Source of the DNA: Eretmocerus hayati
Lineage: Eukaryota; Arthropoda; Insecta; Hymenoptera; Aphelinidae
Direction: 5' to 3'
NCBI GenBank assembly: GCA_029851415.1
Contig: CM056742.1
Location: 146,263,121 to 146,327,120 of the forward strand
DNA length: 64,000 bases
Position 1 is the stretch's first letter. Each line of letters opens with the position of its first letter. This document shows, piece after piece, positions 25,575 to 38,330 of the stretch. The notes under the pieces were generated by a model. The model saw nothing but the letters and a program-made list of their open reading frames with translations. It ran no database searches and was not told where the DNA came from. Made by a program: the position numbers and the translations under genes.

Positions 25575-27574
25575 TAAGAGGGGTGTCAGATAGAATGAGT
25601 TAGTCGAATAGGTATTGTTGAAACGATAATTCCGATGTACCCAAGCGCGCGGGTGCATGATTGCGCTAAAAAGTCTGGTGTGAATAAGTCACACGGGGGT
25701 GAGAAGGTGACGAACCTCGCCGCAGGGTCTGGTCATTTAGAACGTCCCCTTGAGATAAGCGCAACCTCTCGTCACAGCATATTTTTTCACATTTGATGGC
25801 TAACACGTTGCAGTTATTATTTACTACGCCAGTAAGGACGAGGAGGAGGAGGCGCCTCTCCTTTCTCTCTCCCTCCCCTGTTAATTATTATATCTATCGT
25901 TGCAGCGACGCATAATTGGCGTAATGAACCCCAATGAGGTGAACACGCTTGAAACACTATATACATAGTGGATCTCGTCATCCGCGTGAAAACGAGCTTA
26001 TGTACTTGGAAAACTCATGCACCACAAGAGAGCAACTCGATACGCTTTTTGCGTTCGTGCTCGTCACGCCTTGGGGCCGTATAGTATGCATCATATACCT
26101 AGTATAGTTGTATTAGTGGCAGTACATGCCAACGCCCGCTGCAAAGCAAGAGTAGCTGCAACAAATCAATTCGATCTTGACCCAATCTCTCTCTCTCTCT
26201 TACGTGCGTATGTGTATTTCTGTCACGCTGATCTGCTCATTCCATTAAATACCACGATCAGAGGTAAAGAGAAGTGGGAGATATGACAGTAAAAAAGTAA
26301 CGAGGCCTATTAGCGCTTGGTAATTGCTTTTGCTCACCGCGCACCGATGCGCAGCCAATAAAATTGAGGCTGGATTGTCTTTCTGTTGAACTCATTTCTT
26401 GCCCTGACGACGCTTTACCGTCAAGATTTTAATTTCTACGGAGCCATTCTCACTTATAGCGATATCTTACCGGTACTGTAGATTAATGAAGCCACTTGGA
26501 AATTTTTGCATCGAAATTTATTTGTACTTTTACAGCACTCTAACCTAAAAATCAGACATCTTCTCACATGATTTTTAGATTTTCGCGTTATGAGGTTACT
26601 TATCATCAGATCTCGTGCAGATGGGAAGTTTCGAGTGCAGTCTCCGTGCGCCTACGTACAGTATGATGAAATACAATTTCTTCTTCATTACAAAGAATTG
26701 GAATTGTAAGATGGTTAAGGGCCAAGTTTTTCTGGTTTGGCTCTGAAGATCATCATTATGCAACGAAATGACATGATCTGAACTGAACTAGTTCATGGCG
26801 GAGTTGAGAATACTGCATGCGACTTTCGTCATTATATGGAAACTGAGAAGTATGACATAGCTAAACATTTACGAAAAAAGCTCGAAACTTCACAAATTGA
26901 GAATTTTAAAGATTCTATGAAATCTTTGATAGTCTATTTTAATGATCCTTCTTCTTATCTGTGTATTCTTGACATTCGATGGTCACTTGGATCATTATTT
27001 TCAAATTCTATTACAACTGCGTGAGGGTATCACTGGCATTTCCCTCGAGACAAAACTACTTATCCACGAATTTGCAATCTAGTTTCATTAATTGACATCA
27101 AAAAATACTACTCGGTAGAGAAGCTATCAAGTATTTGCCTTTATGAGAGTTCTTTTCACTTACTGTAGCTGCTATCATGCACTATTCTTTTTTCATTAAT
27201 TCTCAGTAGATTGTCATCTCACTCGGATATGCCTAACTTCATAGTTTCTTATGCAGTAAGACCCTTGCGAGGATGCTGTGTATTGGTTTCCCATGTAATC
27301 AATGTTTTGTTATTGTGAAAAACACAAATGCTATTGGCCAATACACGGAGAGACGCGCTTCTCATCTGCTGGATGAAAAAAAGATGAAGACCCAACGCTA
27401 TGCGATAACACATGCATGCATGAATGGAACTGAAACTCAATTGATTATGAAACAAGGTTTTTATATTATTGATAGAATCAGAAATGATTGAACATAACAA
27501 TGCATTTGCTCAAACGTGGAAAAAACTTTTATCAGAACTGCTTGAAGGTGAACTGGATGCCTTCATTGAAGATT
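25575..27574. other. Intergenic stretch, no gene recognised
   Basis: Short GAGGAGGAGG and CTCTCTCTC tracts are present. An open frame at 26836-27024 begins METEKYDIAKHLRKKLE and looks protein-like, but it stops after 62 codons and has no family assignment. Confidence 0.4.
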
Positions 27575-29051
27575 TTACTCGGATCTCTTGACAATAGTGT
27601 TTCCTGAATGTTTCCGATTGCCGTGGTCTAGTATATTTTGAACAGGCAAATTGTCCAGCCATGATCGAGAAGCAACATCAGAACGAATGCTTCCGCGAGA
27701 GTCATCTATCCCTGCATCTTTGAGTACAGAATGGAGCCGATTAGCCAAAACTGTCTTGGGTACAGTTTTTCGACTCTTGCCCGTAGTTGCAACAAACAAA
27801 GGACAACCCCCAACGTTGCTTTTTCTTTCTTTTGACTTGCGTAGGTATTTTCGAATCAGAGTAACAGGACTCAACCATTAATTGGAATGAGTGGACAGCT
27901 TCTATCCCGATTGTCTGGAAGATGCTCCATCGGTTTTCAAGCCAAAAGTAGGCTACAAAATTAGTTCATTTTCTGGAAGTAATAGATAACTGTCTGAAGT
28001 TTTCAAGAGAGCCCGATCGTGTATTCTTCTGCCCGAAGCAAGCAGTAGAACAGTTACTGTACGTCTTAAAATTTCAAAAAGGGACTGCTTCTATGGTGGT
28101 GGCGATAGCCAGTGCATCAACATTTCAGCATCCCAAACAAATTTTTTCCGGAGGCTTTGAAAAAGCAATACCTTCTATGACTTGTCAAACAAGAGAGTGT
28201 GATGAGAGATCAACATTCGACTTACCAAAGCAGAATGCAGCTTATTCCTGTTAAAGCGTTGGATTCTACGATGACCCCTCTGACGGGAACGCATTTGCCA
28301 AAAATTTTGCAAAAGCATTTAGTGAAGGAGCACCTATGGATCTATCTGATTCAAAGAACGCGAATTTAGCCATCGCTGTATTTTTGAGGGTTGAAGAACA
28401 TCAACTCTACTTCGCCAAGTTTGTCTCATCAGTCGACCAATTCACAGTTAACTTTGTCCACACCCAACCATCCACTCTTGGAGTGTAAGTTAACCGACTT
28501 GAGCAGGGCGCTGGTTCTTTGTCAAGTCGATTAGCACTCGAGGTAGGTATTGGAGTACTAGTGGTGATTCCTTGCTCCTTGCGACGGTGTCTGACATCCA
28601 AAAGGTCTGGTTTCACTTAGGTGCAATTATGACGTCCCGCCGTTTGCACTCGTTGAGATGAGAAAGTACTCTCGGAATCAGATTAGGAGAGAATACCCAA
28701 CCATACTGAGAATACCAAGCCAGACTGAAGTTCCGAGCCCTGCTGATGAACGCTTCGGTGAATTATGCGTGTGGGTCTGCTGGATCCATTGATACGTAAC
28801 GTTTGACTACAGCGGACTTGGTCGAAGCAAATAGGTCTATCTTTGGTTTTCCCCACTTCGCAAATATCTTGATTCTCAGTTCTTGTAGAAGATGCCATTC
28901 TGGTAAGAGTTTTCTCCTGGGGAGCTGGTCCACTATGCTGTTGTACCTGCCTGGAAGATATCTCGTAGTCAATATCATGTTCAGGCGGTCTACTTACCCA
29001 AGGACTTGGAAAGGCAGATCGAGGAGATCTATCGATCAAAATAACCTATAG
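27575..29051 (-). mobile_element. DIRS-like retrotransposon remnant (RNase H end plus tyrosine recombinase)
   Basis: Minus-strand pieces follow DIRS order. At 28978-28763 the frame has YLPGRYNSIVDQL, then LLPEWHLLQELRIKIF and KWGKPKIDLFAS, matching the C-terminal RNase H region of DIRS-type polyproteins. Further on, after stops and shifts, 27874-27575 has SPVTLIRKYLRKSK, KTVLANRLHSVLKDAGID and GSIRSDVASRSWLDNLPVQN. This is the catalytic end of a tyrosine recombinase, with R in the HxxR-like box and a following helix. The usual His before xxR reads Gly-Ser. Several stops separate the blocks, so it is dead. Reverse transcriptase upstream was not found. DIRS elements integrate by recombinase rather than by a DDE integrase. 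Confidence 0.7.
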
Positions 29052-31555
29052 TACTACCTGAAGTACTACCATGCTAATACTTGGGGAAATTCCAAAACCT
29101 GCAATTGCCATGCTTAGAAAAGGCTAAAACCGTAGAACTTTCATGTATACCCTGCCACCATACGTAATATGAACTATCAATCTTCACTCACAATAATTTA
29201 TAATGTTTATTCAAGAAACAAAATGGAATATGATAGCTCGCCACGTATACGTGACCGATATCTCCGATAGAAAGCTAAACTCTTCACCTCTATACCTATA
29301 ACCTAACCGATCCTATGGCCACCACGCAGAGGGTCAATCGGTATGCATAAGAGGGACAGAACACACTACAGATATATACCTGTCCACATGCAATGATCAC
29401 CACGATCCTCAAAGATTCCCCATGCATGGAACGTGAGGAGTATATGACGAAGAAAGATATAGTTGATGGAGGAGAAGGAGGGGTACCAAGGGAACGCCAA
29501 TTGAGCCAATTGAGTGTTTGAGAACCGGGCAACGATCGGTAGGCAATATCTCAACAGAGTATGCATGTTCTTCTGCTGCATGCTTGAATATCGTGGTTGT
29601 GGCCAAGCTGTGTTTAGCCTATCACGAAGTGGATGTCCTTGTCGTGACCGTGAGAAGCTAATTGCAAAGAGGGGAAGAGGGAAGGAGGCATGTTGGTAGC
29701 AAGGATCAGTGTGATGGCGGCATCTGTATGAGAAGGACTCCACCTCGGATTTATATGTATGTACATCGCATCAGTATATCTTCAGCATGATTGCACATAT
29801 TGCATCTGTTGCGGGAGGAGGGTCGTCGTAGTCTTCATCGAATGCAAAAGAGTACTCATAATACGCAAAAATCTGATTCTTTCTCTTTCTCTATGGTGGC
29901 TCGTGAAACGGACGGTAATTACCAGGCTGCCGATGCTGCTGTACAACTAATTTGCCGAGCTTCATCTAGAGAGCATATTCTACTACTCTTTATATTACAA
30001 GATATTGTCTGTCTTTAAGGGGAGAAAAATAGAGGAGAAAGAAGGAGAAGAAGCTCCTCTCCGCCCCTGATTTGATAGACACAGCCATTGGCAATATATG
30101 TATGCTTCCTGTCTCTCATATATATATACTTCGCACGTGTGCAATAATAACGATCTGCTATAATATGACGTAGCCCGCCGGCAAGATATGCGAAACATCA
30201 TGCAACGTGCAGTTTGTTCTTTAATACTTGGGAGAAATCGATCAGAGCTTGTAATACATTGCTAATTAGTTCGCTGATCAGACGTGCATCTTTGAGTAGC
30301 TTCTTGTAATATATGCTGGTGTTGCGTGTTCATGGAAAGAAGCTGTTGTGGAAAGTTATGAGAGATGAGAACCACTACTGCTTTGGATGTTTACTTGGTT
30401 GAGAACTGATCCTGTCGTTTAACCAGATTTTTTGCTGAATTCGTCAGACAGGCAAATTGACCATTTGTTGTTTAGGCACTCATGGATGGAGTTCATCCTT
30501 GATCTTTTACTTCCCATTCATCCCTGTGTCGTCATTCATTGGTAGACTCTTAATCTGGTTGATAGTCACTGTTAATATTTTTAAAATGTTCAAATACTAT
30601 CAATAGTCTAATTGGTGAAATGGTGCAATTAATTTCATTCTATGAAAGTATTCTCATGTATGAATGATCAATTCTTTGGAGCAATTTTCATTTGCCACCA
30701 AACTGCCATCGCTCAGCTGTTATTATGCAGCATGCAGCAGTTTAATTACGAACCCTGAATCATCAGCTGAATAACGCGCTGCTTTGTTATTGCTAATGGA
30801 TGAATATGCGTTTATCATAAACTTGCTCGATGCATCAAATTCAATGTTTTGTACAGAGAGCCATATTGCAATGGAGATCTTTTATACAAAGACAATTTCA
30901 AATTTGATCCAGCTTTACAACATCAGTCTGCAATATGAAATGATGCATTATCTCATTCGTCAAGCAATGTTTTAGAGAGATTTAAAAATATTTTGACACG
31001 GGAAACGTTTTTCTTTTTCTTTTCTAAACGCCAGTCGATGAAAGAGACATTTACCGTGCATGCATTCATTCCATTGTATCAAGAGACCGTAGAGTGCGTA
31101 TGTGACCGTGAAAACTTTCTCTCGTTCTATTCACTATTAGATAGTGAGAGTCATAGAATGATCTTGAACAATGATCGCAGTGTGTATTATTCAACAACAC
31201 GAACGGGGCCCCTCTTCTCCTTAAGGTTTCTATTCCGACTGTACGACATAACTGTATTGTATGGATGGTTTCTTTATTGTTTTCTATTTGACACTTCTTT
31301 ATCATCACTGTCACAATGAAGTTTGGCATTGTTTCACACAGGGTATATTGACTTTCTAAATTTTAAAATGAATTTTTGAATGTGTACTCAGCTCCATTTG
31401 GAAGTTTTACCAATGTGGACATGGATGATTCTTCTTCCTTCAATGCAGATAACTGTTTGACATCTATTATCGTCCACTTTATTTTATATTTGCTCTCTTT
31501 ATTACGTTGTTTCACGTGGATTTGTCAATGCTTTCAGTATTCCAACTCCGAAAAA
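29052..31555. other. Intergenic stretch, no gene recognised
   Basis: AT-rich with TATATATA tracts. The plus-strand open frame at 30784-30975 is amphipathic but unassigned. No repeats beyond simple sequence are obvious. Confidence 0.4.
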
Positions 31556-31635
31556 GAAGACTGAACCGCGACTGAAGCTCTAACTGCCGATCTTTGGATT
31601 ACAGCTCGATTGCATTAACCACTCGGCCAAAGTTA
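31556..31635 (-). pseudogene. tRNA-Ser-like pseudogene or SINE head
   Basis: The minus strand reads TTTGGCCGAGTGGTTAA, a textbook tRNA-Ser/Leu D-arm and A box, then GAGCTGTAATCC in place of the serine ACTGCTAATCC anticodon arm (one base short). A weak B-box-like GCGGTTCAGTC follows. The anticodon loop is damaged and the acceptor stem does not pair clearly, so it is unlikely to be a working tRNA. Confidence 0.5.
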
Positions 31636-31639
31636 ACTG

Positions 31640-34600
31640 ATGGTTTTATGACATAGACATCTTCCAGCAATGATTCCCTGATGAGTGATGAAAGAGTCGC
31701 TGTCTTTTTGAAGCAACGAAGTTGTCCTAATGATAGTTTCTCACCTGTTGAGTTCTTTTTATACTTTGCTACCAAAATACAAAGATTGAAAAATAATCAA
31801 ATTTTTGGAGTAACTAGAATTTTTTGTGCCCAAGTTTTGCATGTACTACTACACATGAAGACTCCCGTGCAAAATGTATAGATCAGGAAACACTTGCAAT
31901 TCAGATTCTTTCCTCCATAAAAATTGTATCATTCTAGGACGTGTTCAATGTGCCAGATTCTCTGGGGAAGGAAAATTTCATTCCATAGAAGAAACAGTGG
32001 CCCTTTCAAAGCTGTCAAAGAGCGCTTAATTGTAGTCCTCACGAAAAAAACGTGCATTTTTGTCACCTAAAATGGATTTTACAGCCGAACCCATTCGAGG
32101 ATCGCAAGATTTATACTGTACATGAAGAAGTATTTTGTTGAGAGAAGTATTTTGTTGAGAACTACGGTCTAGGAAAAAGATTCACGCACCAGAAAACGGC
32201 CAACGAGCAGTAGATTTGCTTTATCATTAAAAAACAGTATGTTTCCGTTAATTTCATCAATTCAGTACAAATATTCCGTGCTTCGTATAAATATCTTAGC
32301 TAAAGAATCTGAACGGGCACGCAAAAAAGTAAACAACTGAAGGAGTTGGCTAACGAGTGCAACAGGTTTCATTCCACGAACAAATTTTTCTCAGCTGAGG
32401 TCACAGCGAAAACACGATGAAATAGAGTGGAGAACCCGTTAGCATCAGTTAACATGATTAAAAATCTATCTTTTGCTTGTAGAATCGGGCCAAGTATGTC
32501 ATTAAATACTTGATTGAGTAGTAAATTTTTCTTATGCATTTTGATGTAAAGCTGATACTCCGCCCAAACTATACGATGTCAAACTCCTTTTTTTCAACCT
32601 TTTGTTCCTGAGTTCAATATTTCTTTCTGAATCAAGTGTGGAAAAACTTGGATGAAAGTTTTGATGTGCGCAGAATCTCACTCTTGTCAATTGGAAAACA
32701 TGATCGGTAGAGGAATTTTATTTAGAAATTTGAATTTGCATCGAGTTTGCTTGGAAATTGTTTTAAACCAAAGGCTTGTAAGGCACAAACACCTTGTCTG
32801 AACTTTTTTTGATTCTCAGGGAAAATCCTATCTCTTCTACATATCATTAGTTGCCGGTCTCAACCAGGAGCATCTGACAGCGTAAAGATCTATTCTGAAC
32901 CCATTGAATTGTGGTTTTAATATGATATAAGGGATCCAAAACCTTGGATTCTCATTGGACGAACGGCTCTCACGCAATTTAACGTAACATAAAAGGCATT
33001 GTTTTGTAAGAGTAGTTTACACCCCCAGGTTTTCTTCACCATCAAAAACCTCTTGCAATCATCAGGTTAGATACCAGGAGCCAACAACATGTTTACAATT
33101 TACAATGTGAATCTTTCGGATTAGTGTAAATTCGGGGATTAGCTGAACTGTCCAAGCTCCATGTCGTACCGTCTCACTCGTATATGTAATAATTGATGAA
33201 GATAAAAGTGAGACGCAGAAAGATCATGAAGTGAGCTGTACATGGACGAGGCGAACAGTTCTGCGTACACCCAAGAAGGTGAACTGCACAGCCATGACGA
33301 TCAGAGTAGTATTTGAGATCTTCTGTCTCACTTTTTTCCCTATCTTAATCAATGAGCGCGAGTGAGCCAGTAGATCTCGAACGGTATCTAGCCGCCATTG
33401 GCAAGTGCATTTCACCTTTCTGGGGAGTTTACATATATGTCCTTCTGTAATACAAAACCAAATCGAACGGAGATCAAACACATGTTCACCCGCGGATGCC
33501 TCTTCACATCATGCAAGGTTCCATGGCCCCATTATACAGAGATGCATGTGTGCTTATTATATACAGAGCGTTGCGTAACGCATGCACGAAGCTATATCGG
33601 TTTCTCATACCTTTCCTTCCATCATCTCGTATGTCTCTCTCTCTCTTTTCTCTCCTTCATTCGCGAATATCTTGTGAGCACCGCGTCGCCAGTGTATATA
33701 TGTAACATTGCACATATATGCAATATTATAAGGTCGAAACGTAGGCTGCTTGTCGCCGTCTTTGCGCAAGCCAAACCTTCCACATTCACACGTTGCTATA
33801 TGCACTGCTTGAATGTGTTCGTAAGTGAATAAATTCACGCATACATTTTTTTCTACAAATACATGCAAGCAATATCTCACACATTGACGCGCCCATGATA
33901 AATTATACGCCAGAGTGTCTCTGATGCGTACCTATACATAGTATTATGCAGTTTGAGCAGCTCACACTTTGACAATTGCATATTCTCTCGATATATTCTC
34001 GTTTCCATCGTCGTATACCTCTCTCACCTTATATTTCATACACATACACACACCTGATGCAGACTTGGTTACGTCACTCTTTGCAGTATGCATACATACA
34101 TGCCAGGTAAGATCATTGTGCGTTACGCAGCAGGTCCTCTCATCCACCTCATTCTTATAATACCTCTTTTTTTTCTCTACAGAGGTACTTTCCTCGTCTC
34201 TTTTTCCATTTGTATTTCTTTTTTTTTTCCTCTTACTGATGCTTCGTCGTTGCATTGTTGTTAGTAGCAGCGACGGAGGGTCAGTCGCAGTAAATGGTAT
34301 ATTATATTTAGTAAAGTGTCGTTGCCACTGAACGCCATATCGTTGCTGTGTTACTCTATACCAACCGCTTCCTGTGACGGTATACGGTGTATCGAAAGCG
34401 TTTCAAATGTTGCGTGACAGTGGACATTTTACCTAAGGAGTTGGTTAATGACAAAAAACGAGACGCTCAATTTACTCTCTGGCGCGAGAAACGATTTCAA
34501 AAGACTTGCCACTTGTATTATACTCTCTTTTATACTCTTCCGCTACTTATGTATTTGTCTTTGGTGATGCTTATTGTCTTTTCCTGTCAACTTCTGTCCA

Positions 34601-36055
34601 ACGAGAATCGACACCTTTTTTTTTCTTTAGATTTTAAGATATCCTAATGAGTTCAGTTCTGTATAGCTTTGATTGAAATCTTTTTATGATTGAAATTGGC
34701 ACGTGTCTCTTTTTTTATAAAGATTATTACGACCTTGGTGAAGGAAAAAAGAGATTTGAAGATTTCATCACAGAGGTGTAGAGTATTTATAGCATGTTAT
34801 CCTCGATAACACGTCTTCATGATGAGGGGATCATAATAAGCAAAGGTTCAATCTTGGAGAAATTGTGTCACATTAGATAAAAAAACATGGACATATTTTT
34901 TAAATGAATCTGGACAACGAAATTTAAATTCCGGTGGTTCGCTCTCATCAAGGTGCTTGGTAATTTTTGATTGGATGATAGCGATCCTGAGTTTTCGTGT
35001 AGCGATTTGTGTATCACGCTGTTGTTTTCTTGAAACCGCACGGTTCCTTAATGATATTTAATTGCCCAGCAATAGCAGAAGGATTACGTGATGCATCTTG
35101 AATGTGTGTGTTTATATGTGTGTATAGACGTACATCTTACGTGTATCGCAGTATCTTTCTGTTCATCTCTTGATTGGCTTATTTATTTTTATCTCCAATA
35201 ATCCAATGCCGTTCTCTTCTGACGACCAAAGATATATTTATCTACTTTCAAATCCAATAATTCATTGAATATTATGAATTCTTGAGGAGCTTGCAAAAAA
35301 TGATACGTACTAAATGAATGCAAAAATAAGTACACGTAGTTAACATGAAATGCAAATTAGATAACAATTGAGAAGTTAGTAAAATTGCGTATAAATATTT
35401 CATTTACTAAGAAAAAAGAAACAATAAATAGTTTTGCTCGTGATCGTGAATAACCTCCATAATTTTCTGCATTATTCAAACAGCATTCGAATGGGAAAAT
35501 TCCTTTACAAAATTATATACTTATGCGCAGCAGCAATGGAGAGATACATGAAAATGAAGCTTGTAAATTGTGGAGAGTTGGAAAAAAAATGCAAGAAAGT
35601 TGCAGTTGAGTGATGAACGAGTGCAGTTTAGCTACAGAAATTGCCCCCATCCACGTGAGGTAGAGGAATAGAGAAACGAAGTTTGTTGAAAAGGCAAAAC
35701 GATTAGTGAGGTCCATTGACTAGTTGAAAGAAAAAATCGAGTTGAATCCTGGCAGTTTTTCAGTAGCAATCAGTATGCACTCCTCCCCATATCCTCCTGT
35801 AAATATCCTGCAAATGGAGAGTGCACAGGTACTAATCATATTATACATCTGACTGCATCTCTGGATATCAACTGGCATTTTGCCCATATCTTATGATATT
35901 ATATTCGTGAATCGGCATTGGAGGACTAATTTTATTTCTCTACCAATTTCAAATTTGAGATCAATTTATTGAGAAATTAACGGTCGGGTTTGATCGTGGA
36001 GGTGTTAATTGATGAAAAAATTGCATATGACAGACATCGAGAAGAAATAGTCGCC
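31640..36055. other. Intergenic stretch, no gene recognised
   Basis: A tandem duplication of GAAGTATTTTGTTGAG occurs near 32,125-32,160. Remaining open frames (31681-31881, 33398-33832, 34387-34647) are AT- or simple-sequence-driven and carry no family motif. Confidence 0.4.
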
Positions 36056-36132
36056 TGGACCCAGATTTGAACTGAGGGCCTCCTTTACACCGGAAAAGAC
36101 ACTCTACCAGCTGATCTATCGAGTCAAGTTCG
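36056..36132 (-). pseudogene. tRNA-like sequence
   Basis: The minus strand reads TAGATCAGCTGGTAGAGTG (A box and D-arm). It continues with TTTTCCGGTGTAAAGG as an anticodon-arm-like region and CAGTTCAAATCTG as a T-arm and B box. The order and spacing fit a tRNA, but the T-arm and anticodon loop deviate from consensus. A tRNA-derived repeat or decayed tRNA gene is most likely. Confidence 0.5.
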
Positions 36133-36726
36133 GAAAGTGTAACCTGATTTGCCCATATCTGCTCAATAGGCGTGGTTACACTTGGCATTGGCTACTCCGT
36201 AGCAAGCGACCCTTTGTTTGATTAATTGATATCTTTATTTAGCTTGGGGTACTACCCTTTCTAGCAAAGTAAGAGTACAATGTAGATTACATTAAAAGAT
36301 GAATAATCGTAATATATGGTGATTCGATATGGCTATACATTTCTTAGGTGTTATGTTATTACCGTAAACGGAAAGTACATTAGTGGAAAGTTATGAGCAG
36401 ATCATTGCGCGAGTAACTGCAGAGGAAGCAAAATAATTCAGGAGGAATCATTCAAAAACAAATTGAATCTGAAGAACCTGATTTTTCTTAACCTCCAACC
36501 CTACAAATGTTGAACCTATAGATTTGCCTTCGGCAATGAATCTTCTACCCAATAAGAGCGATCAAGCTCAAGTAATTGGTTAAATCATATTTTTTTGGAG
36601 GAATCTAGTTTAGAGGCTTCAAAGTCTAGTGATGGTAAAGTGTTGAGTAAATTGGTCGCTGTGATTTGTTACGGGCATAAGCTGCACAGGCGCCCCCACT
36701 TCAAGTGAATCACATATATAAGAGTT

Positions 36727-37055
36727 ACCGCTTGGTGCGGCCGGACCAGCTCATTCAACAGCGTGTCAGACTCTTGATCAAGAGGTCGCCGGATCGTTTC
36801 CCGATGGCTGCACTTTTTACTCGGTGCATGGAGGAGAATTAAATCATTACAGATTTGGAAGTTGTTCTTCTTGGCCTGAGTGCGGAAGGATTCGAGATTA
36901 TGAAGATTTTCCATGCCATCACGACCGGCACGACGTAACTGTAAGTTTCCGGCGATTCGAAACCACGGAGAAAGGTATTGAGGGTGGTTCCTCAAGACCA
37001 CATAGTTCACAGTGACTAGAATAGGAGAGATTGATTGATTGATTGATTGATTGAT
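36727..37055 (+). mobile_element. tRNA-Lys-derived SINE
   Basis: The head (about 36730-36800) resembles tRNA-Lys(CTT). CAGCTCATTCAACAGCG acts as A box, CAGACTCTTGATC as anticodon arm and GGATCGTTTCCC as a degenerate B box. A body of about 230 bp follows, ending in a (GATT)n tail at 37028-37055, the simple-repeat 3' end typical of SINEs. An antisense open frame across it (37250-36669) is not a gene. Confidence 0.65.
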
Positions 37056-37827
37056 ATAAATTTTATTAAGGACGGGAGTTAAGGTAGTTGTACACCAACT
37101 ACGTGAGTCAAAGAGACTTAACCTCACTTTTTTGCTCACATCAAAATATTCGAAATTATTATTATTGTTAATAACTGCACTTTTTCCATCAAACAACAAA
37201 CAAAAACGGTCATCTAAGCCTTCCTGAACAGAATCAGGCATGGTTTCCAAAGTTATCTACCCTAAAATCGAAATCACGTGTCGCATTTTTTGCATTCTAC
37301 GCTTTGTATGAACAATTAGTAAAAAACGACGTGGTCCATCATCTCCAGGCTTGGCCATATGATTCATTGATACATAAACTCGGATCTCTCGCAGTCCCAC
37401 CATTTTCTGTTGATCAGGTTTTGCGCTGGACCCATTTTTGTGCTGTTTTTGGGGCCCGCTCCCATAAGCGCAATGTTAAAAATGTGCAAAACTGGCCAAA
37501 TTGTGACGATCGATACTCTAAAACGGGATGGTCAGCCGTTCTGAAATTTTGCACACGTACTCTTCGATATTGGAACTATCTCTCTGCAGAATCTCGAGAA
37601 ATTCTGTTGATGAATAATTTTGGTGTACAACTACCTTAAAACCCATTCGCACAGATAACAGGTATATATGCCAAGACTCAAACTTGATAAATTAATAATA
37701 AAATCAAAAATAATGAAGATATCAATAATGAGGGGACTGAGAAGTATTTACATTTAGACATGTAACCATTGAATTGACATCGTTTTTTGCCGGTTGAGCT
37801 CTCAATTCAGGCTATAGTACGTGTCGG
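37056..37827. other. Spacer after SINE, nothing recognised
   Basis: A plus-strand open frame at 37304-37639 has no recognised motif. It lies between two transposon remnants and may be repeat-derived. Confidence 0.35.
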
Positions 37828-38330
37828 CTACGTAGGTTCTTGCAAAATATCGGTGAGAGGTGACGGGATCGGTTCTAGCTCTTCGTGCAAAGCACGCTCG
37901 AACCAATCTTTGCTATCACGATCACGTAGAAAATTCAGCAGAGCATCTTTCAGGTTGTTCAGACTAGCTTCAAAGTCGAGGTAGGGGAGTTTATTCAGGA
38001 GATGTAAAGCACGGATGGTAAACGACTGATTCAGAGCTTCAGTGCGTGGAGATCGGTAGTTGAAAGAAGCTTTGCTCTTCCTTTCTGACTGCCGTAAGGT
38101 AGGGTTTTCACTGACGAGGGAAAACTTGGATCTGAGAAACGCCGGCTGATTGTGTTTAACAACGGCAAGTGCAAGTGAGCCGAGAAGGTACTCTCGGCGG
38201 CTCTCAGCGGAGAGCCAGCCAAGACTCACACGGTAGGGTGTGACATTGGCTTGTCGAGGGATGTTGCCATAAATAAACCCAATCCAAGCATTGTGCAAAC
38301 GGTGGAGTTTCAAGCCTTGCTCTTTGTTTA
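37828..38330 (-). mobile_element. Non-LTR retrotransposon 3' fragment (C-terminus of reverse transcriptase ORF)
   Basis: The minus-strand frame reads LHRLHNAWIGFIYG, then VTPYRVSLGWLSAESRREY and later FTIRALHLLNKLPYLD. This order (LQ-NAW-RFI-G, PYR--LGWL, RR-Y) is the conserved tail after the reverse-transcriptase fingers/palm in Jockey/CR1-group LINE ORF2 proteins. The catalytic domain is absent, so this is a 5'-truncated dead copy. The open stretch of about 160 codons suggests a fairly young insertion. Confidence 0.7.

Noticed and set aside
33398..33880. Overlapping frames of 90-144 codons on both strands
   Set aside because: No family motif, heavy TATATA/CTCT content, and both strands equally open.
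36669..37250. 193-codon minus-strand open frame
   Set aside because: It runs antisense through the SINE and its GATT tail, so it is a repeat artefact.
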